Positions 17,084-26,377 of a DNA stretch of 48,488 bases are shown piece by piece. The notes under the pieces were generated by a model, which worked only from the letters and a program-made list of their open reading frames with translations, had not been told where the DNA came from and made no database searches. Each line of letters opens with the position of its first letter. The first letter of the stretch is position 1. Origin of the DNA: Labrys miyagiensis (GTDB lineage: Bacteria; Pseudomonadota; Alphaproteobacteria; Rhizobiales; Labraceae); assembly GCF_030160835.1 (NCBI RefSeq), contig NZ_BSPC01000076.1, positions 1 through 48,488 on the forward strand. The letters are read 5' to 3'. The position numbers and the translations under genes were made by a program.

Positions 17084-18043
17084 TTATTGCGAATTGGCAG
17101 CGGGGGATTTTTGCTTGATCACTGTAGCCAATATGACTCCAGCGACAATAAAAGCCGCCCCGAAGACGTCATAGCTTTTCAGACTTTCGCCGAGCAGGAG
17201 ATAGGCAAGCAAGGCAACGAATAGCGTCTGCAGGTAGAGCAGCATGCTGGCACGGCCGGCACCAAGTATCTCAACGCTGCGATTGTAAAGATAATACATC
17301 AGTGCACCACCCGGGCCGGCCATATAGGCGAGCGCAATCAGGCCGTTCGCGTGCAGCGTTGAGCGGTCGCCGGAATAGAGTTCCCAAGCATAGAAAGGCA
17401 GGGCGACGAGGCTCCCGGCCCCGAGCAAGAGGACGACCATGGGCAAAAGGTCGATGCCGAACCTGGCACGGCGCAGGAGGACGGTGTACACGCCCCAGCA
17501 CAGCGCGCTGCCGGCAATCCATAGCTCTCCGGCGCTAAACTGGAGCCGCATCAATGCGATGAGATCGCCATGGGCAACGATGATCATCATGCCCGCCAGG
17601 GCGAAAAGCGCGCCGATCGCCTTCCATAGACCGAGTGGCTCACCCAGCACAATTCGAGCAATCACCATGGTCATAACTGGCGAAAGCGCCATTATGATGC
17701 CAGCGGTAGTGGCATTGGTATCGTGGAGGCCCGTGTAGATCATGCCCTGACAGAGTGTCAGGCCAATGGCCCCAATGAACACCACCTCCGCCGCCCGCGA
17801 CCGGATCAACGCGATCATCGCGCCATAGTGGTGATAGACGATCGGCAACAGGATCGCGCAAGCAAGCGCCAGCCGCCAAAAGCAGAGCGCCCATGGTCCC
17901 ATCTCCGGCGCCACCCATTTGGCTGCAATATACACGCCGGCAGAAAGCAGCCAGCAGAGGGCCGCGGTCGAATAGGCGAGTGGAAGCGAGGCGCTGGGGG
18001 CCGCCTTCGTAGTCTCCGAATGTGCGATTGGTAGCGCTTGAAT
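17084..18043 (-). CDS. EamA (drug/metabolite) transporter with an apparent ATT start
   Basis: Ten-helix DMT-superfamily exporter with two EamA repeats. Motifs such as GPWALCFWRLALA, GLTLCQGMIYTGLHDTNATTAGII and ALSPVMTMVIARIVLGEPL are typical. The first ATG/GTG/TTG in frame is a GTG at 17935, but it would cut the first helix in half: in-frame sequence upstream (SLPLAYSTAALCWLLSAGVY) is plainly the start of helix 1. Going back to the in-frame stop at 18071-18073 there is no ATG, GTG or TTG. An ATT at 18041-18043 has a perfectly placed GGGAG eight bases before it and would give 319 residues. Alternatives are a frameshift near 18050 or a decayed start. Substrate unknown. Confidence 0.75.
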   Translation of the reverse strand: MQALPIAHSETTKAAPSASLPLAYSTAALCWLLSAGVYIAAKWVAPEMGPWALCFWRLALACAILLPIVYHHYGAMIALIRSRAAEVVFIGAIGLTLCQGMIYTGLHDTNATTAGIIMALSPVMTMVIARIVLGEPLGLWKAIGALFALAGMMIIVAHGDLIALMRLQFSAGELWIAGSALCWGVYTVLLRRARFGIDLLPMVVLLLGAGSLVALPFYAWELYSGDRSTLHANGLIALAYMAGPGGALMYYLYNRSVEILGAGRASMLLYLQTLFVALLAYLLLGESLKSYDVFGAAFIVAGVILATVIKQKSPAANSQ

Positions 18044-18316
18044 TTTCGTCTCTCCCTCGCCGATTGAATACTAGCGCAATTCCACGATCTTGCCGAGAGG
18101 CAGCGTACCAGGCAATCGAAGTCTTCGAAATCGCCATCGATCACTGGCAAGAAGCGGCTGTTGGTTTGAAAGCGAATGCCCGCTTTTGGAATCGATGGAC
18201 GCTGCTTGATGTGAAGCGGTCAATTCCGCGCCTGCGATAGGATTGGCGTGATGAAGCTTTGAGGGGAGCGGCCTAATGCTCTAGCAGGCTTACCTTGTTG
18301 CTACCGCCGCGATGCT

Positions 18317-19054
18317 TCATGTGTCCGGGCGCTTAGACTTGAACCAATATCCCTGGATCGCCTTGAATTCTTTCTCGCTGAAGAGTCGGCGCGGCAAATA
18401 CTCTGTTCCCCGACGGCCTCGCAGGAACAAAGCCTCGCTATTGTCCCGACATGATTGGAAGTCGACCCAGTAGCGGGCGGTGGTTGCCTTCGCGTCCTTG
18501 AAGGAAAAACCTTCAGACGAGACAGAAAATCGGCTGCCACGCCGGGCCGCGAGATAGGGCGTGATCGCGGCGAGGCGCTTCTCACAGGCTTTCCAGGCTG
18601 GCCAGATCAGGCTAAAGCCAAAGCCGACGGAGATGCCAAGGATGATAATCAAGCCATTCTCCGTACCTCCATAGACATAATCAAGTACAAATATCGCAAC
18701 AGGTGATATAGGCAATTTACTCATCATCCAATCAAGAAAATCAATTGCAAGCACTACCATGAATAACATCATAAAATCTAAATACCACGGAAGTTTTCTC
18801 TGCGATTGAGAATAATTGCTGGTCCCTATGGACCAAAAGCAGCCGATGGCAGCGAGAACGATCCACAGAGTATCCGAGTAGTCATAACGATGTTGGCCCG
18901 TCGGCTCCTTGGAGTTCATCCAAACCCTGAGGAATTGGACAAAAAGAAGGATCGCGGCGCCACTTGATGCAGGCAGCCAGATATTCCGATAAGTTCTGCC
19001 GCCGAAAGCTATGGCTTTGGCGTCTTCATCGGTTGGCTCGAATGCAACGTCCAT
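18317..19054 (-). CDS. YcxB-like membrane protein
   Basis: 245 residues. Four hydrophobic segments (around LPASSGAAILLFVQFLRVW, TLWIVLAAIGCFWSI, DFMMLFMVVLAIDFLDWM and LIIILGISVGFGFSLIWPAW) are followed by a cytoplasmic beta-rich tail with GFSFKDAKATTARYWVDFQSC and EALFLRGRRGTEYLPRRLF. That tail matches the C-terminal domain of YcxB-like proteins. The ATG at 19054 has AAGGA seven bases upstream; an in-frame TTG at 19081 is weaker. The middle of the gene (about 18650-18800) is much richer in AT than its neighbours, which suggests recent acquisition. Function unknown. Confidence 0.65.
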   Translation of the reverse strand: MDVAFEPTDEDAKAIAFGGRTYRNIWLPASSGAAILLFVQFLRVWMNSKEPTGQHRYDYSDTLWIVLAAIGCFWSIGTSNYSQSQRKLPWYLDFMMLFMVVLAIDFLDWMMSKLPISPVAIFVLDYVYGGTENGLIIILGISVGFGFSLIWPAWKACEKRLAAITPYLAARRGSRFSVSSEGFSFKDAKATTARYWVDFQSCRDNSEALFLRGRRGTEYLPRRLFSEKEFKAIQGYWFKSKRPDT

Positions 19055-19240
19055 TCCGTCGTCCTTTGAGGCCCCCGGCAAGTGCTTATCAAATCGTTAG
19101 GTGAGACGCCACGGCTTGCCGCGCTCCGCCGCCACATCCAGCCCGATTGTTCACACCCACCCAAACGAGCGCGGCCCGCCTGTTGACCAGGCGAGCCGCT
19201 ACTTCCAACGATGCGAAGTTGCGAACTGTCTATTCGCCCC

Positions 19241-20746
19241 CTACTGCGCCCCCGCCGAGTTCGGCGCCCCCGCCACCCCCGAATTCAGCCTCCCTCGCAG
19301 CGACACTGCCCACCACACAAACCCGATCACCAGCGCGACAATCGTCGTCAGCGCAGCCGCCCTGTTCTCGTCCGGAATGCTAAGCGTGGCGATCACGGCC
19401 AGCGTCCAGAGGCCGCCGATCAAGGCGAGCGGCACCAGCCAGCGGCCGAGGTTGAACACGCCTTGCGGGGCGGCGGGGATGCGGCCGGCGCGCCAGGCGA
19501 TGATGGCGGCCACCAAAGTGAGGAAATAGGTCAGGTAATAGGTGAGCCCTACCATCGAATAGATCGCGGTGACGAAGCCGCCGCTGGCGAAGTTGAGCAC
19601 CACCGCGATGGCCGTCACCAGCAGGATGGCGGCGTCGGGGGTGCCCCGGCGCGGATGCACCGCTTCCAGCACCCTGGAACCCGGCAGCATATGGTCGCGC
19701 GACAAGGCGTAGACCATGCGGGTCGCCACCGCCATGTTGGCGATCAGGCAGGCGAAGATCGACACGAAGGCCACGGCCGTCATCAGCGAGCCGGCGAGAT
19801 GGCCGAGCTGGACACGCACCAGATGCAGCACGGGGTTCTCGGGATCGGCCAGGAAGGCGCCGATATCGCCGGGAATGCTCATGCCCAGCAGGGCAAAGAC
19901 CAGGAGGCCGAGCACGCTGGAAACCAGCACGGCCTGGAACATCGCCCTGGGCGCCGTGCGCCGTGGATCCTTGGTCTCCTCGGCGAGGTCGGCCGCGCCT
20001 TCCCAGCCCAGCAGCACGGAGACGGGCAGGAGCGTTGCCAGCGCCAGGGTCTCCAGCGAGATCGGCTTGCCGCTCGTCGGCTGCATAGCAATGAGCACGC
20101 CGGGACCCTGGGTCTGGCCGAAGAAGAACAGCAGGCCAGCGATCAGCAGCACCGCCAGCGCCAGTGTGCCGACGAGTTCGATCACCGCGCCGATGTCGTT
20201 GATGCGGGTGGTGATCCTGATGCCGAAGATGTTCAGCATGCAGACCACCAGGGTGGCGGCGATGCTGAGGGCCTGGACCTGGAACTGCGTCGGCTCGACC
20301 CAGATTTCCGGTGCGAAGACCGAGCCGATGGCGGCCGAGGTCGCGGCCGTGCCGGCGATGAAGGAGATCAGGGCGACCCAGCCGGTGAACCAGCCGAAAT
20401 GCCGCCCCGCCAGCCGGCTCGACCACTGATAGGCATAGCCGGTGATCGGCATGCGGCCGGCCAGATGCGCGTAGACGGCGACGATGGCGCCGACCAGCGG
20501 GATCACCAGGGCCCAGAGCAGGATGCCGATGCCGCCGACCCGGGTGAAGGGATCGGCGAACAGGGAGACGATGCCGGTGTTGATCGACACCATCGAGAAA
20601 GCCAGCGCGAAGGAGGTGAACGGCCCCATGGTGCGGTGCAGCTTCTGCTGATAGCCGAGACGCGACAGCTCCTGGTCGTCATTTGCGGTCGCCGGCGCGG
20701 GTGCGAGGTCGGCGCCGATGCCGATAGGCAGGGGAGAATCGCTCAT
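19241..20746 (-). CDS. APC-family amino acid permease
   Basis: 501-residue amino acid/polyamine/organocation transporter with about twelve membrane helices. The first helix region (MGPFTSFALAFSMVSINTGI) and TGYAYQWSSRLAGRHFGWFTGW match the bacterial branch that includes GABA- and amine-type permeases (BAT1-like). Its ATG overlaps the aminotransferase stop (ATGA), so the two are translationally coupled. The pairing suggests that the permease imports the amino compound that the aminotransferase uses. The C-terminus is short and polar. Confidence 0.88.
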   Translation of the reverse strand: MSDSPLPIGIGADLAPAPATANDDQELSRLGYQQKLHRTMGPFTSFALAFSMVSINTGIVSLFADPFTRVGGIGILLWALVIPLVGAIVAVYAHLAGRMPITGYAYQWSSRLAGRHFGWFTGWVALISFIAGTAATSAAIGSVFAPEIWVEPTQFQVQALSIAATLVVCMLNIFGIRITTRINDIGAVIELVGTLALAVLLIAGLLFFFGQTQGPGVLIAMQPTSGKPISLETLALATLLPVSVLLGWEGAADLAEETKDPRRTAPRAMFQAVLVSSVLGLLVFALLGMSIPGDIGAFLADPENPVLHLVRVQLGHLAGSLMTAVAFVSIFACLIANMAVATRMVYALSRDHMLPGSRVLEAVHPRRGTPDAAILLVTAIAVVLNFASGGFVTAIYSMVGLTYYLTYFLTLVAAIIAWRAGRIPAAPQGVFNLGRWLVPLALIGGLWTLAVIATLSIPDENRAAALTTIVALVIGFVWWAVSLRGRLNSGVAGAPNSAGAQ

Positions 20747-22038
20747 GGCCTGCTCTCCTCGATATCGCCGAGAACCTCGTCGAGCACATCCAGCGAACGC
20801 TCGAGCAATTCGCGGCTGATGTCGAGCGGCGGCTTGATCTTGATCAAATTGCCGAGGCCGAGATAGCGGCTTTCGCCGAACAGCACGCCCTTCTCGACAC
20901 CGCGCCGGTAGACTTCCTGGCTCTCCCAGCGCGCCGGTTCCTTGGTTATGCGGTCGCGGACGAGTTCGATGGCGACGAACAGGCCGGGGCAGCGCACGTC
21001 ACCGATCAGCTTGCGGCGCGTCTGCATCTCCTTCAGCCGCTCGGTAGCATAGACGCCATGCCCGGCCGCCTTCTCGCAGAGACCATCGGCCTCGATCGCC
21101 TCGATGGTGGCCAAGGCGGCGGCGAGCGAGGGCGGGAACTGGCCGAAGGTGAGGGCCTCCTCGCCTTCCTCGAACCAGGCAAGACCCTCATCGGCCAGGA
21201 TGCCGGCGAGCGGGAAGCCGCCGCCGATGCCCTTGCCGAAGACGGTGATGTCGGGGACGACGTCGTAATATTGCGACGCCCACATGGTGCCGAGGCGCCC
21301 GAAGCCGGTCTGCACTTCGTCGAAGATCAGCAGCACCCCCTGCCGATCGCAGATCTCGCGCACGCCTTTGTAGAAGGAACGCGGGAACTCGATATGCCCG
21401 CCATTGCCCTGGATCGGCTCCATCATCACGGCGGCGACCGGCCCGTCGACGCCCTTGCGGATGGTATCCTCCAGCAATTCGAGGCAGAGCGCCGACTCGG
21501 CTTCCGGATCCATGCCGAGGCGCGGGCGATAGGGGTCGGGATGGGGAACGCGGGTCACCCGTGGCTGGATCGGCAGGAAGGGATTGTTCGGGTGCGGCCA
21601 GCTTGCGCCCAGGGTCGCGAGCGAGCGGCCGTGATAGCCGTCCTGCAGGGTGATGATGTTGCGGGCCTGCGGACGGTTCTTGAAGGCGAGCTTCATGGCC
21701 ATCTCGGAGCCGAGGCTGCCATGCAGGCAATAGCCGACCTGCCTTTGCCGACCCGGCGCGATCTCGCCCAGCTTGGCGGTGAGCTTACGCAGGATGGGCG
21801 TATCGAAATTGGGGCGGGCATGCATGATGTCGTGGATCTGCGCGATCGCCGCCTCGACGACGCGCGGATCGTTGGCGCCGAGATTGTTGGACCAGGCCTG
21901 CGCCGTACAATCGATGTATTCGCGGCCGGCATCGTCATAGACGAAGGAGCCGCGCGCCTTCACCAGGTTGATCTTCTTGTTTTTTACTTCCGCCTTCGGC
22001 TCCGATCGGAACCTTGTCTGTGAAACAGTTTCCAACAT
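20743..22038 (-). CDS. Class III PLP-dependent aminotransferase
   Basis: 431 residues, fold-type I. The PLP lysine is Lys269 in ITVFGKGIGGGFPLAG; the cofactor-binding Asp lies in LLIFDEVQTGFGR (about 237-248); substrate-side motifs are LQDGYHGRS and MMEPIQGNGG. The usual GSEA cofactor loop is changed to HGSLGSEMAMKLA, which may mark a subfamily. A GAGGAGAAG ribosome-binding site precedes the ATG at 22038, ruling out the longer open frame that runs into the LysR gene. Operon with the downstream permease, divergent from LysR. An omega-amino acid or diamine substrate is plausible, not shown. Confidence 0.88.
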   Translation of the reverse strand: MLETVSQTRFRSEPKAEVKNKKINLVKARGSFVYDDAGREYIDCTAQAWSNNLGANDPRVVEAAIAQIHDIMHARPNFDTPILRKLTAKLGEIAPGRQRQVGYCLHGSLGSEMAMKLAFKNRPQARNIITLQDGYHGRSLATLGASWPHPNNPFLPIQPRVTRVPHPDPYRPRLGMDPEAESALCLELLEDTIRKGVDGPVAAVMMEPIQGNGGHIEFPRSFYKGVREICDRQGVLLIFDEVQTGFGRLGTMWASQYYDVVPDITVFGKGIGGGFPLAGILADEGLAWFEEGEEALTFGQFPPSLAAALATIEAIEADGLCEKAAGHGVYATERLKEMQTRRKLIGDVRCPGLFVAIELVRDRITKEPARWESQEVYRRGVEKGVLFGESRYLGLGNLIKIKPPLDISRELLERSLDVLDEVLGDIEESRP

Positions 22039-22141
22039 CGTCTTCTCCTCTGGTCCCATGGAATGTCGTTGCATCCCGGGTTCGGAGAGAATGCTGGCCG
22101 GCGCGCTTGATGGGAAAGACGAATTGTGACACTTACTATTC

Positions 22142-23047
22142 ATGCCGCTTATAAACATCGATCTCAGGCATTTGCGGGCTTTCGCCGGCGTGGCGGCGGA
22201 GCGCAACTTCATGCGCGCCGCGGATCGGCTGCATGTGTCCCAGCCGGCGCTGTCGCAGACCATCCGCCAGCTCGAGCTGCGCTTCGGCGTCCGCCTGTTC
22301 GAGCGCACGACCCATCGCGTGGCGCTGACTGAGGAAGGCGCGGTTCTCCTGAAGGACACCGAGGAGATTCTGCAGCGCATCGAGGCTCTCGTGGTTTCGG
22401 CGCAGGACCTCGCCGCCGGCCGCCAGGGCACCCTGCGCGTCGGCTACCTGATCGGGGCGGCGGTCGATCTCGTCCCGAACATCCTGCGCAGCTTCAGCGA
22501 GCAGTTTCCCTTGGTCAACCTGGCGCTCAGGGAGTTCGATTTCTCGATGCCCGAGGCCGGCCTCGCCGATGGCTCCATCGATGTCGCCATCATCCGCCCG
22601 CCGATCGAGGATATCGGCGCAACCTGCATCCCCCTGCTGGAAGAACCTTGCGTCGCCTGCCTGCCATCAGCCCATCGCCTGGCGCAGGCCGGGAGCGTCA
22701 GCGTTTACGACCTCCTGGACGAACCCATCGTCGCGGCGCCCGGTCGGGGCATCTGGCGCGATTACTGGACGGCCAACGCCTACCGCCAAGGCCGGCCGCC
22801 CAACATCGTCTACGAGGCAGCGACCTTCGAAGGCGAGTTGCAGGCCGTCGCTACCGGGCGTGGCATCAGCATCACGGCCGAGGCCGCCCGGCGCTTCTAT
22901 GCCCGCCCCGGCGTCTCCTTCGTCCCCATCGCCGACATGCCCCCCTGCCCGGTCGCGGTCGCCCTGCCCAAGGCACCCACCATGCTGGCCCGCAGCTTCG
23001 CGGCGACGGCTGTAGCGGTGGTGGCTGGGGATATGACAGCCGGCTAA
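22142..23047 (+). CDS. LysR-family transcriptional regulator
   Basis: 301 residues. The winged helix-turn-helix is at the N-terminus (LRHLRAFAGVAAERNFMRAA, then SQPALSQTIRQLELRFGVRLF), followed by a type 2 periplasmic-binding fold effector domain. The subfamily resembles those controlling aromatic or amino acid catabolism. It is divergent from the aminotransferase-permease operon with 103 bases between starts, the usual layout for a LysR protein and its target. GAAT at 22121 and ATTC at 22138 form a loose inverted pair, with the T-N11-A style of LysR sites, next to its own start. Confidence 0.9.
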   Translation: MPLINIDLRHLRAFAGVAAERNFMRAADRLHVSQPALSQTIRQLELRFGVRLFERTTHRVALTEEGAVLLKDTEEILQRIEALVVSAQDLAAGRQGTLRVGYLIGAAVDLVPNILRSFSEQFPLVNLALREFDFSMPEAGLADGSIDVAIIRPPIEDIGATCIPLLEEPCVACLPSAHRLAQAGSVSVYDLLDEPIVAAPGRGIWRDYWTANAYRQGRPPNIVYEAATFEGELQAVATGRGISITAEAARRFYARPGVSFVPIADMPPCPVAVALPKAPTMLARSFAATAVAVVAGDMTAG

Positions 23048-23118
23048 GGAAATGGCTCGGCAGGCTGAAATTGTCGAGGTTGTGGACTATTGAACCATCG
23101 ACACTAACTTAAGACGCA

Positions 23119-23290
23119 GAGGCGCGAATCCTTCCCCGACTGCGGGGAAGGTGTCGCCGCGTAGCGGTGACGGAAGGGGGAGCGTGGCGCTACATAGCCG
23201 GCTTTTGGGATAGGGAGGCGCCACCCTACCCCTTCCGACTTCGCTTCGCTCAGCCACCTTCCCCGAAGCCGGGGAAGGATTCTTGCGCCT
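23119..23290. repeat. Large inverted repeat between LysR and glgP genes
   Basis: GCGCGAATCCTTCCCC near 23122 and GGGGAAGGATTCTTGCGCC near 23270 are outer inverted arms. Each arm also has a local hairpin (CTTCCCC-GACTGC-GGGGAAG and CTTCCCCGAAGCCGGGGAAG). It is akin to family D elements elsewhere in the window and lies between convergent genes. Confidence 0.8.
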
Positions 23291-23314
23291 CCCCTGCTCA
23301 GGTCTCCGCCTGTC

Positions 23315-25795
23315 TTACGCCACCGGGCACGGCTTCGCGCGCCAGATCTCCGACGCATATTGCGCGATGCTGCGGTCGCTCGAGAACGGGCCGGAATGCG
23401 CGACGTTGAGAATGGCCTTGCGGGCCCATTCGTTGCGGTCGGCGTAGAGTGCGCACAAGGCCTGGTCTGCCGCAAGGTAGGCGGACAGGTCTGCCAGGTG
23501 CATGTAGTGATCGCCATGCAGCAGGATGTCGACGATCGGCCCGAAGGCGCCCCGTTCGTTCTGGCTGAAATGATCGCTGGCGATCAGATCGATGGCCTGC
23601 CGGGTTTCGACGTCGTTGTCGTAGTGCCAGCGTGGGTCGTACCAGCCCCGGCTCTCCGCGACCTGCTGCGCCGTCAAGCCGAACAGGAAGAAATTGTCCT
23701 CCCCGGCCTGCTCGGCCATTTCGATGGTGGCGCCGTCGCGCGTGGCGATGGTCAGGGCGCCATTCATCATGAATTTCATGTTGCTCGTGCCGCTCGCCTC
23801 ATAGCCCGCCGTCGAGATCTGGTTCGAGACGTCGGCGGCGGGGATCAGGCGTTCGGCGAGCGAGACGCAATATTCCGGCAGGAAGACCACCTTGATGCGG
23901 CCGCGCACGAGCGGGTCGCCGTCGATGGTGCCGGCCAGATTGTTCAGGAACTTGATGATCAGCTTGGCGATGCGATAGCCGGGCGCCGCTTTGCCGGCAA
24001 AGAAGAAGGTCCGCGGCGTGATCTCGAGATCCGGAACCGCACGGATCCTGTTGTAGAGCACGATCACCCTGAGTGCGTTCAGCATCTGCCGCTTATATTC
24101 ATGGATGCGCTTGATCTGGCAGTCGAAGATGCTATCCGGATCGACGGACTGGCCGGAGACCGAATGCAGCCAGCCGGCGAAATTTGCCTTTGCGTTGCGT
24201 TTGGCCTGTAGGAACGCATGCTGGAATCCGGGCTCCCCGGCATGCGGCGCCAGGTCAACGATCTTGCTGAAATCCTCCATCCAGTCCTCGCCGATCGCAT
24301 CCGATATCACCTGCGACAGGTCGGGGTTGCACATCAGCAGCCAGCGTCGCGGCGTGACGCCATTGGTCTTGTTGTTGAAACGCTCGGGGAAGATCTGGGC
24401 AAGGTCCCGCACCGTCGTCGTTTTCAGGAGGTTCGAATGGATGGCGGCAACGCCATTCGTGCTGTGCGAGCCGACAATGGCGAGGTTCGCCATGCGCACC
24501 TTGTCCTCCTCGCCTTCCTCGATCAGGCTCACGCGCTCGACGATGCCCTCATCCCCGGGATGGCGGCTGCGCACATCGCTCAGGAAGCGGCTGTTGATCT
24601 CGTAGATGATCTCCAGCTGGCGTGGCAGCATCTGGCGGAAATAGTGCAGCGGCCACTTCTCCAAGGCCTCGGGAAGCAGAGTGTGGTTGGTGTAGGCCAG
24701 GCTCCGGGTCGTCAGATCCCAGGCCTCGTCCCAAGGCAGATTCGCTTCATCGAGCAGGATGCGCATGAGCTCCGGCACGGACAAGGAGGGATGCGTATCG
24801 TTGAGCTGGATGGCAACCTTCTCGGGCAGAAGCTGCCAATCATCGCTGTGCCGGCGAAAACGGCGAATGAGATCGGCAAGCGAGCAGGCGACCAGGAAAT
24901 ATTCCTGGGCGAACCGCAAGGCCTGTCCCTTTTGGGTGGAGTCGTCGGGATAGAGAACGCGGGTCAGGGTCTGCGCCGAGATGCTGCCGACGAGCGCGCC
25001 GACGAAATCGCCCGAACTGAACTCCTGAAAGTCGAAATAATCGGGCGCGGTGGCACTCCACAAGCGCAGGCTGTTGATCGTCCTGCCGCCAAAGCCGACA
25101 ATCGGGCGGTCATAGGGCACACCGATCAGCGTCGAGGGGTGACCGGCGACGATCTGGAGATTGCCCTGATGCATCTCGAAAGAGCAGCTGAGCTTGACTT
25201 CGACGAATTCGCTCCGACGCAAGATCTCCCAGGGATCCTGCCGGCGCAGCCAATTGTCGGGCTGTTCGCGCTGCCAGCCCTGCTCGATCGCCTGCTTGAA
25301 CATGCCATATTCGTAGCGCAGGCCGTAGCCCATCGCCGGGAGCTGCATGGTTGCCATCGAGTCGAGAAAGCAGGCGGCGAGCCGGCCGAGGCCGCCATTG
25401 CCAAGACCGGCATCCGGCTCCTGCTCGACCATGCCGACCCAGTCAAGTTGAGCCTCGATCGCGGCATGCTTGAAGGAGGGGTTCAACATCAGATTGGTGA
25501 GGTTGTTGGTCAGCGACCGGCCAATCAGGAATTCCATCGACAAATAGTAGATACGCTTCGGATCGGCCTGGTCGTAGGTCGCCTGGGTCTTGATCCACTG
25601 CGCGGCGAGGACATCACGGACGGAGTGCCCCAGCGCCTCGAAGCGCTGCCGCTCATAGGCGCCGACCGGTTCAACCACGGCGTCCGAGAGCAGATGGCGT
25701 TCGAACAGGGCATCGGCCTGTCCGAAAAAGGGCACGGAGAAAGGCTGCGGGGGAGTCTGCTTCGATGCAAGGCTTGAGCGGGTTGGGGCGTCCAT
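23315..25795 (-). CDS. glgP: Glycogen/starch/alpha-glucan phosphorylase
   Basis: Releases glucose 1-phosphate from alpha-1,4-glucans. The 826-residue chain is full length. N-terminal KRIYYLSMEFLIGRSLTNN and GLGNGGLGRLAACFLDSMAT, the central KVAIQLNDTHPSLSVPELMR and FNNKTNGVTPRRWL, and the C-terminal FLPEYCVSLAERLIPAADVS are all typical. The PLP-lysine motif EASGTSNMKFMMNGALTI is intact. The ATG at 25795 has AGGAGG six bases upstream; ATGs at 25810 and 25828 lack this. No other glycogen gene is next to it, unlike the usual glg cluster. Confidence 0.95.
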   Translation of the reverse strand: MDAPTRSSLASKQTPPQPFSVPFFGQADALFERHLLSDAVVEPVGAYERQRFEALGHSVRDVLAAQWIKTQATYDQADPKRIYYLSMEFLIGRSLTNNLTNLMLNPSFKHAAIEAQLDWVGMVEQEPDAGLGNGGLGRLAACFLDSMATMQLPAMGYGLRYEYGMFKQAIEQGWQREQPDNWLRRQDPWEILRRSEFVEVKLSCSFEMHQGNLQIVAGHPSTLIGVPYDRPIVGFGGRTINSLRLWSATAPDYFDFQEFSSGDFVGALVGSISAQTLTRVLYPDDSTQKGQALRFAQEYFLVACSLADLIRRFRRHSDDWQLLPEKVAIQLNDTHPSLSVPELMRILLDEANLPWDEAWDLTTRSLAYTNHTLLPEALEKWPLHYFRQMLPRQLEIIYEINSRFLSDVRSRHPGDEGIVERVSLIEEGEEDKVRMANLAIVGSHSTNGVAAIHSNLLKTTTVRDLAQIFPERFNNKTNGVTPRRWLLMCNPDLSQVISDAIGEDWMEDFSKIVDLAPHAGEPGFQHAFLQAKRNAKANFAGWLHSVSGQSVDPDSIFDCQIKRIHEYKRQMLNALRVIVLYNRIRAVPDLEITPRTFFFAGKAAPGYRIAKLIIKFLNNLAGTIDGDPLVRGRIKVVFLPEYCVSLAERLIPAADVSNQISTAGYEASGTSNMKFMMNGALTIATRDGATIEMAEQAGEDNFFLFGLTAQQVAESRGWYDPRWHYDNDVETRQAIDLIASDHFSQNERGAFGPIVDILLHGDHYMHLADLSAYLAADQALCALYADRNEWARKAILNVAHSGPFSSDRSIAQYASEIWRAKPCPVA

Positions 25796-26162
25796 GATTT
25801 CCTCCTGCATGGAACGATGCGCCGTCATCTGGCCATCTGCGATGATACCACGCCACCGCCATAAGGGGTCGGGCCGAGTTCTTTATGTCGCGAGATTTCT
25901 CGAAAGGGCGCTCTGATGACGCCCTGGCCATCACTCGCATGCGAGCGTCAGGCGGTGACAATTGAGCCAGCATCGTCCCGCCACATGACAGGGGCATGAA
26001 GAGCGCGACGACCGGGTCACATCCTCGTCACGGCGTTGGTTTCTTACTGCATCATCAGCCTCGGGCTGAGCTCCCAAGAAGCACGACTTGTGTCCGGCTC
26101 TGAGAGACCTCGGACATCTTCTTGAGCGTCAGCGTCAGGTAGGCAAAAGCGGCGTCAGTCGT

Positions 26163-26198
26163 GCTCGCGCTCGCGCTCGCGCTCGCGCTCGCGGCACG
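26163..26198. repeat. Six tandem copies of GCTCGC
   Basis: Six uninterrupted hexamers. Such a tract can vary in copy number by slippage. It lies about 180 bases before the protease gene. Confidence 0.95.
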
Positions 26199-26320
26199 CG
26201 ATATCAGCCCAGGATGCCGTTCAACTACTATTAAATTGAGATTTGTATAAGTAATTTTTGCAATATTTCATCTAATTCTTAGTAATACCTTCAGATAGCC
26301 GATGATATATTTGTGTATAA

Positions 26321-26344
26321 TGAAATATTTTTAGAAATATTTCA
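26321..26344. repeat. AT-rich perfect hairpin before the protease gene
   Basis: TGAAATATTT (26321-26330) and AAATATTTCA (26335-26344) pair perfectly around TTAG. It sits just after a TATAAT, where it could be an operator or a 5' UTR hairpin for the downstream gene. Confidence 0.7.
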
Positions 26345-26377
26345 CTATACGCCAGTACCGGATGCAGGGGTTAGACC

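Larger units (their letters stand above)
25796..26377. other. 582-base gap with hexamer repeats and an AT-rich hairpin region
   Basis: No gene is supported. The left part is GC-rich; the right part (about 26220-26350) is strikingly AT-rich compared with the rest of the window and contains a perfect hairpin and a TATAAT at 26316-26321. It is probably the promoter region of the protease gene and a transfer boundary. Confidence 0.6.
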
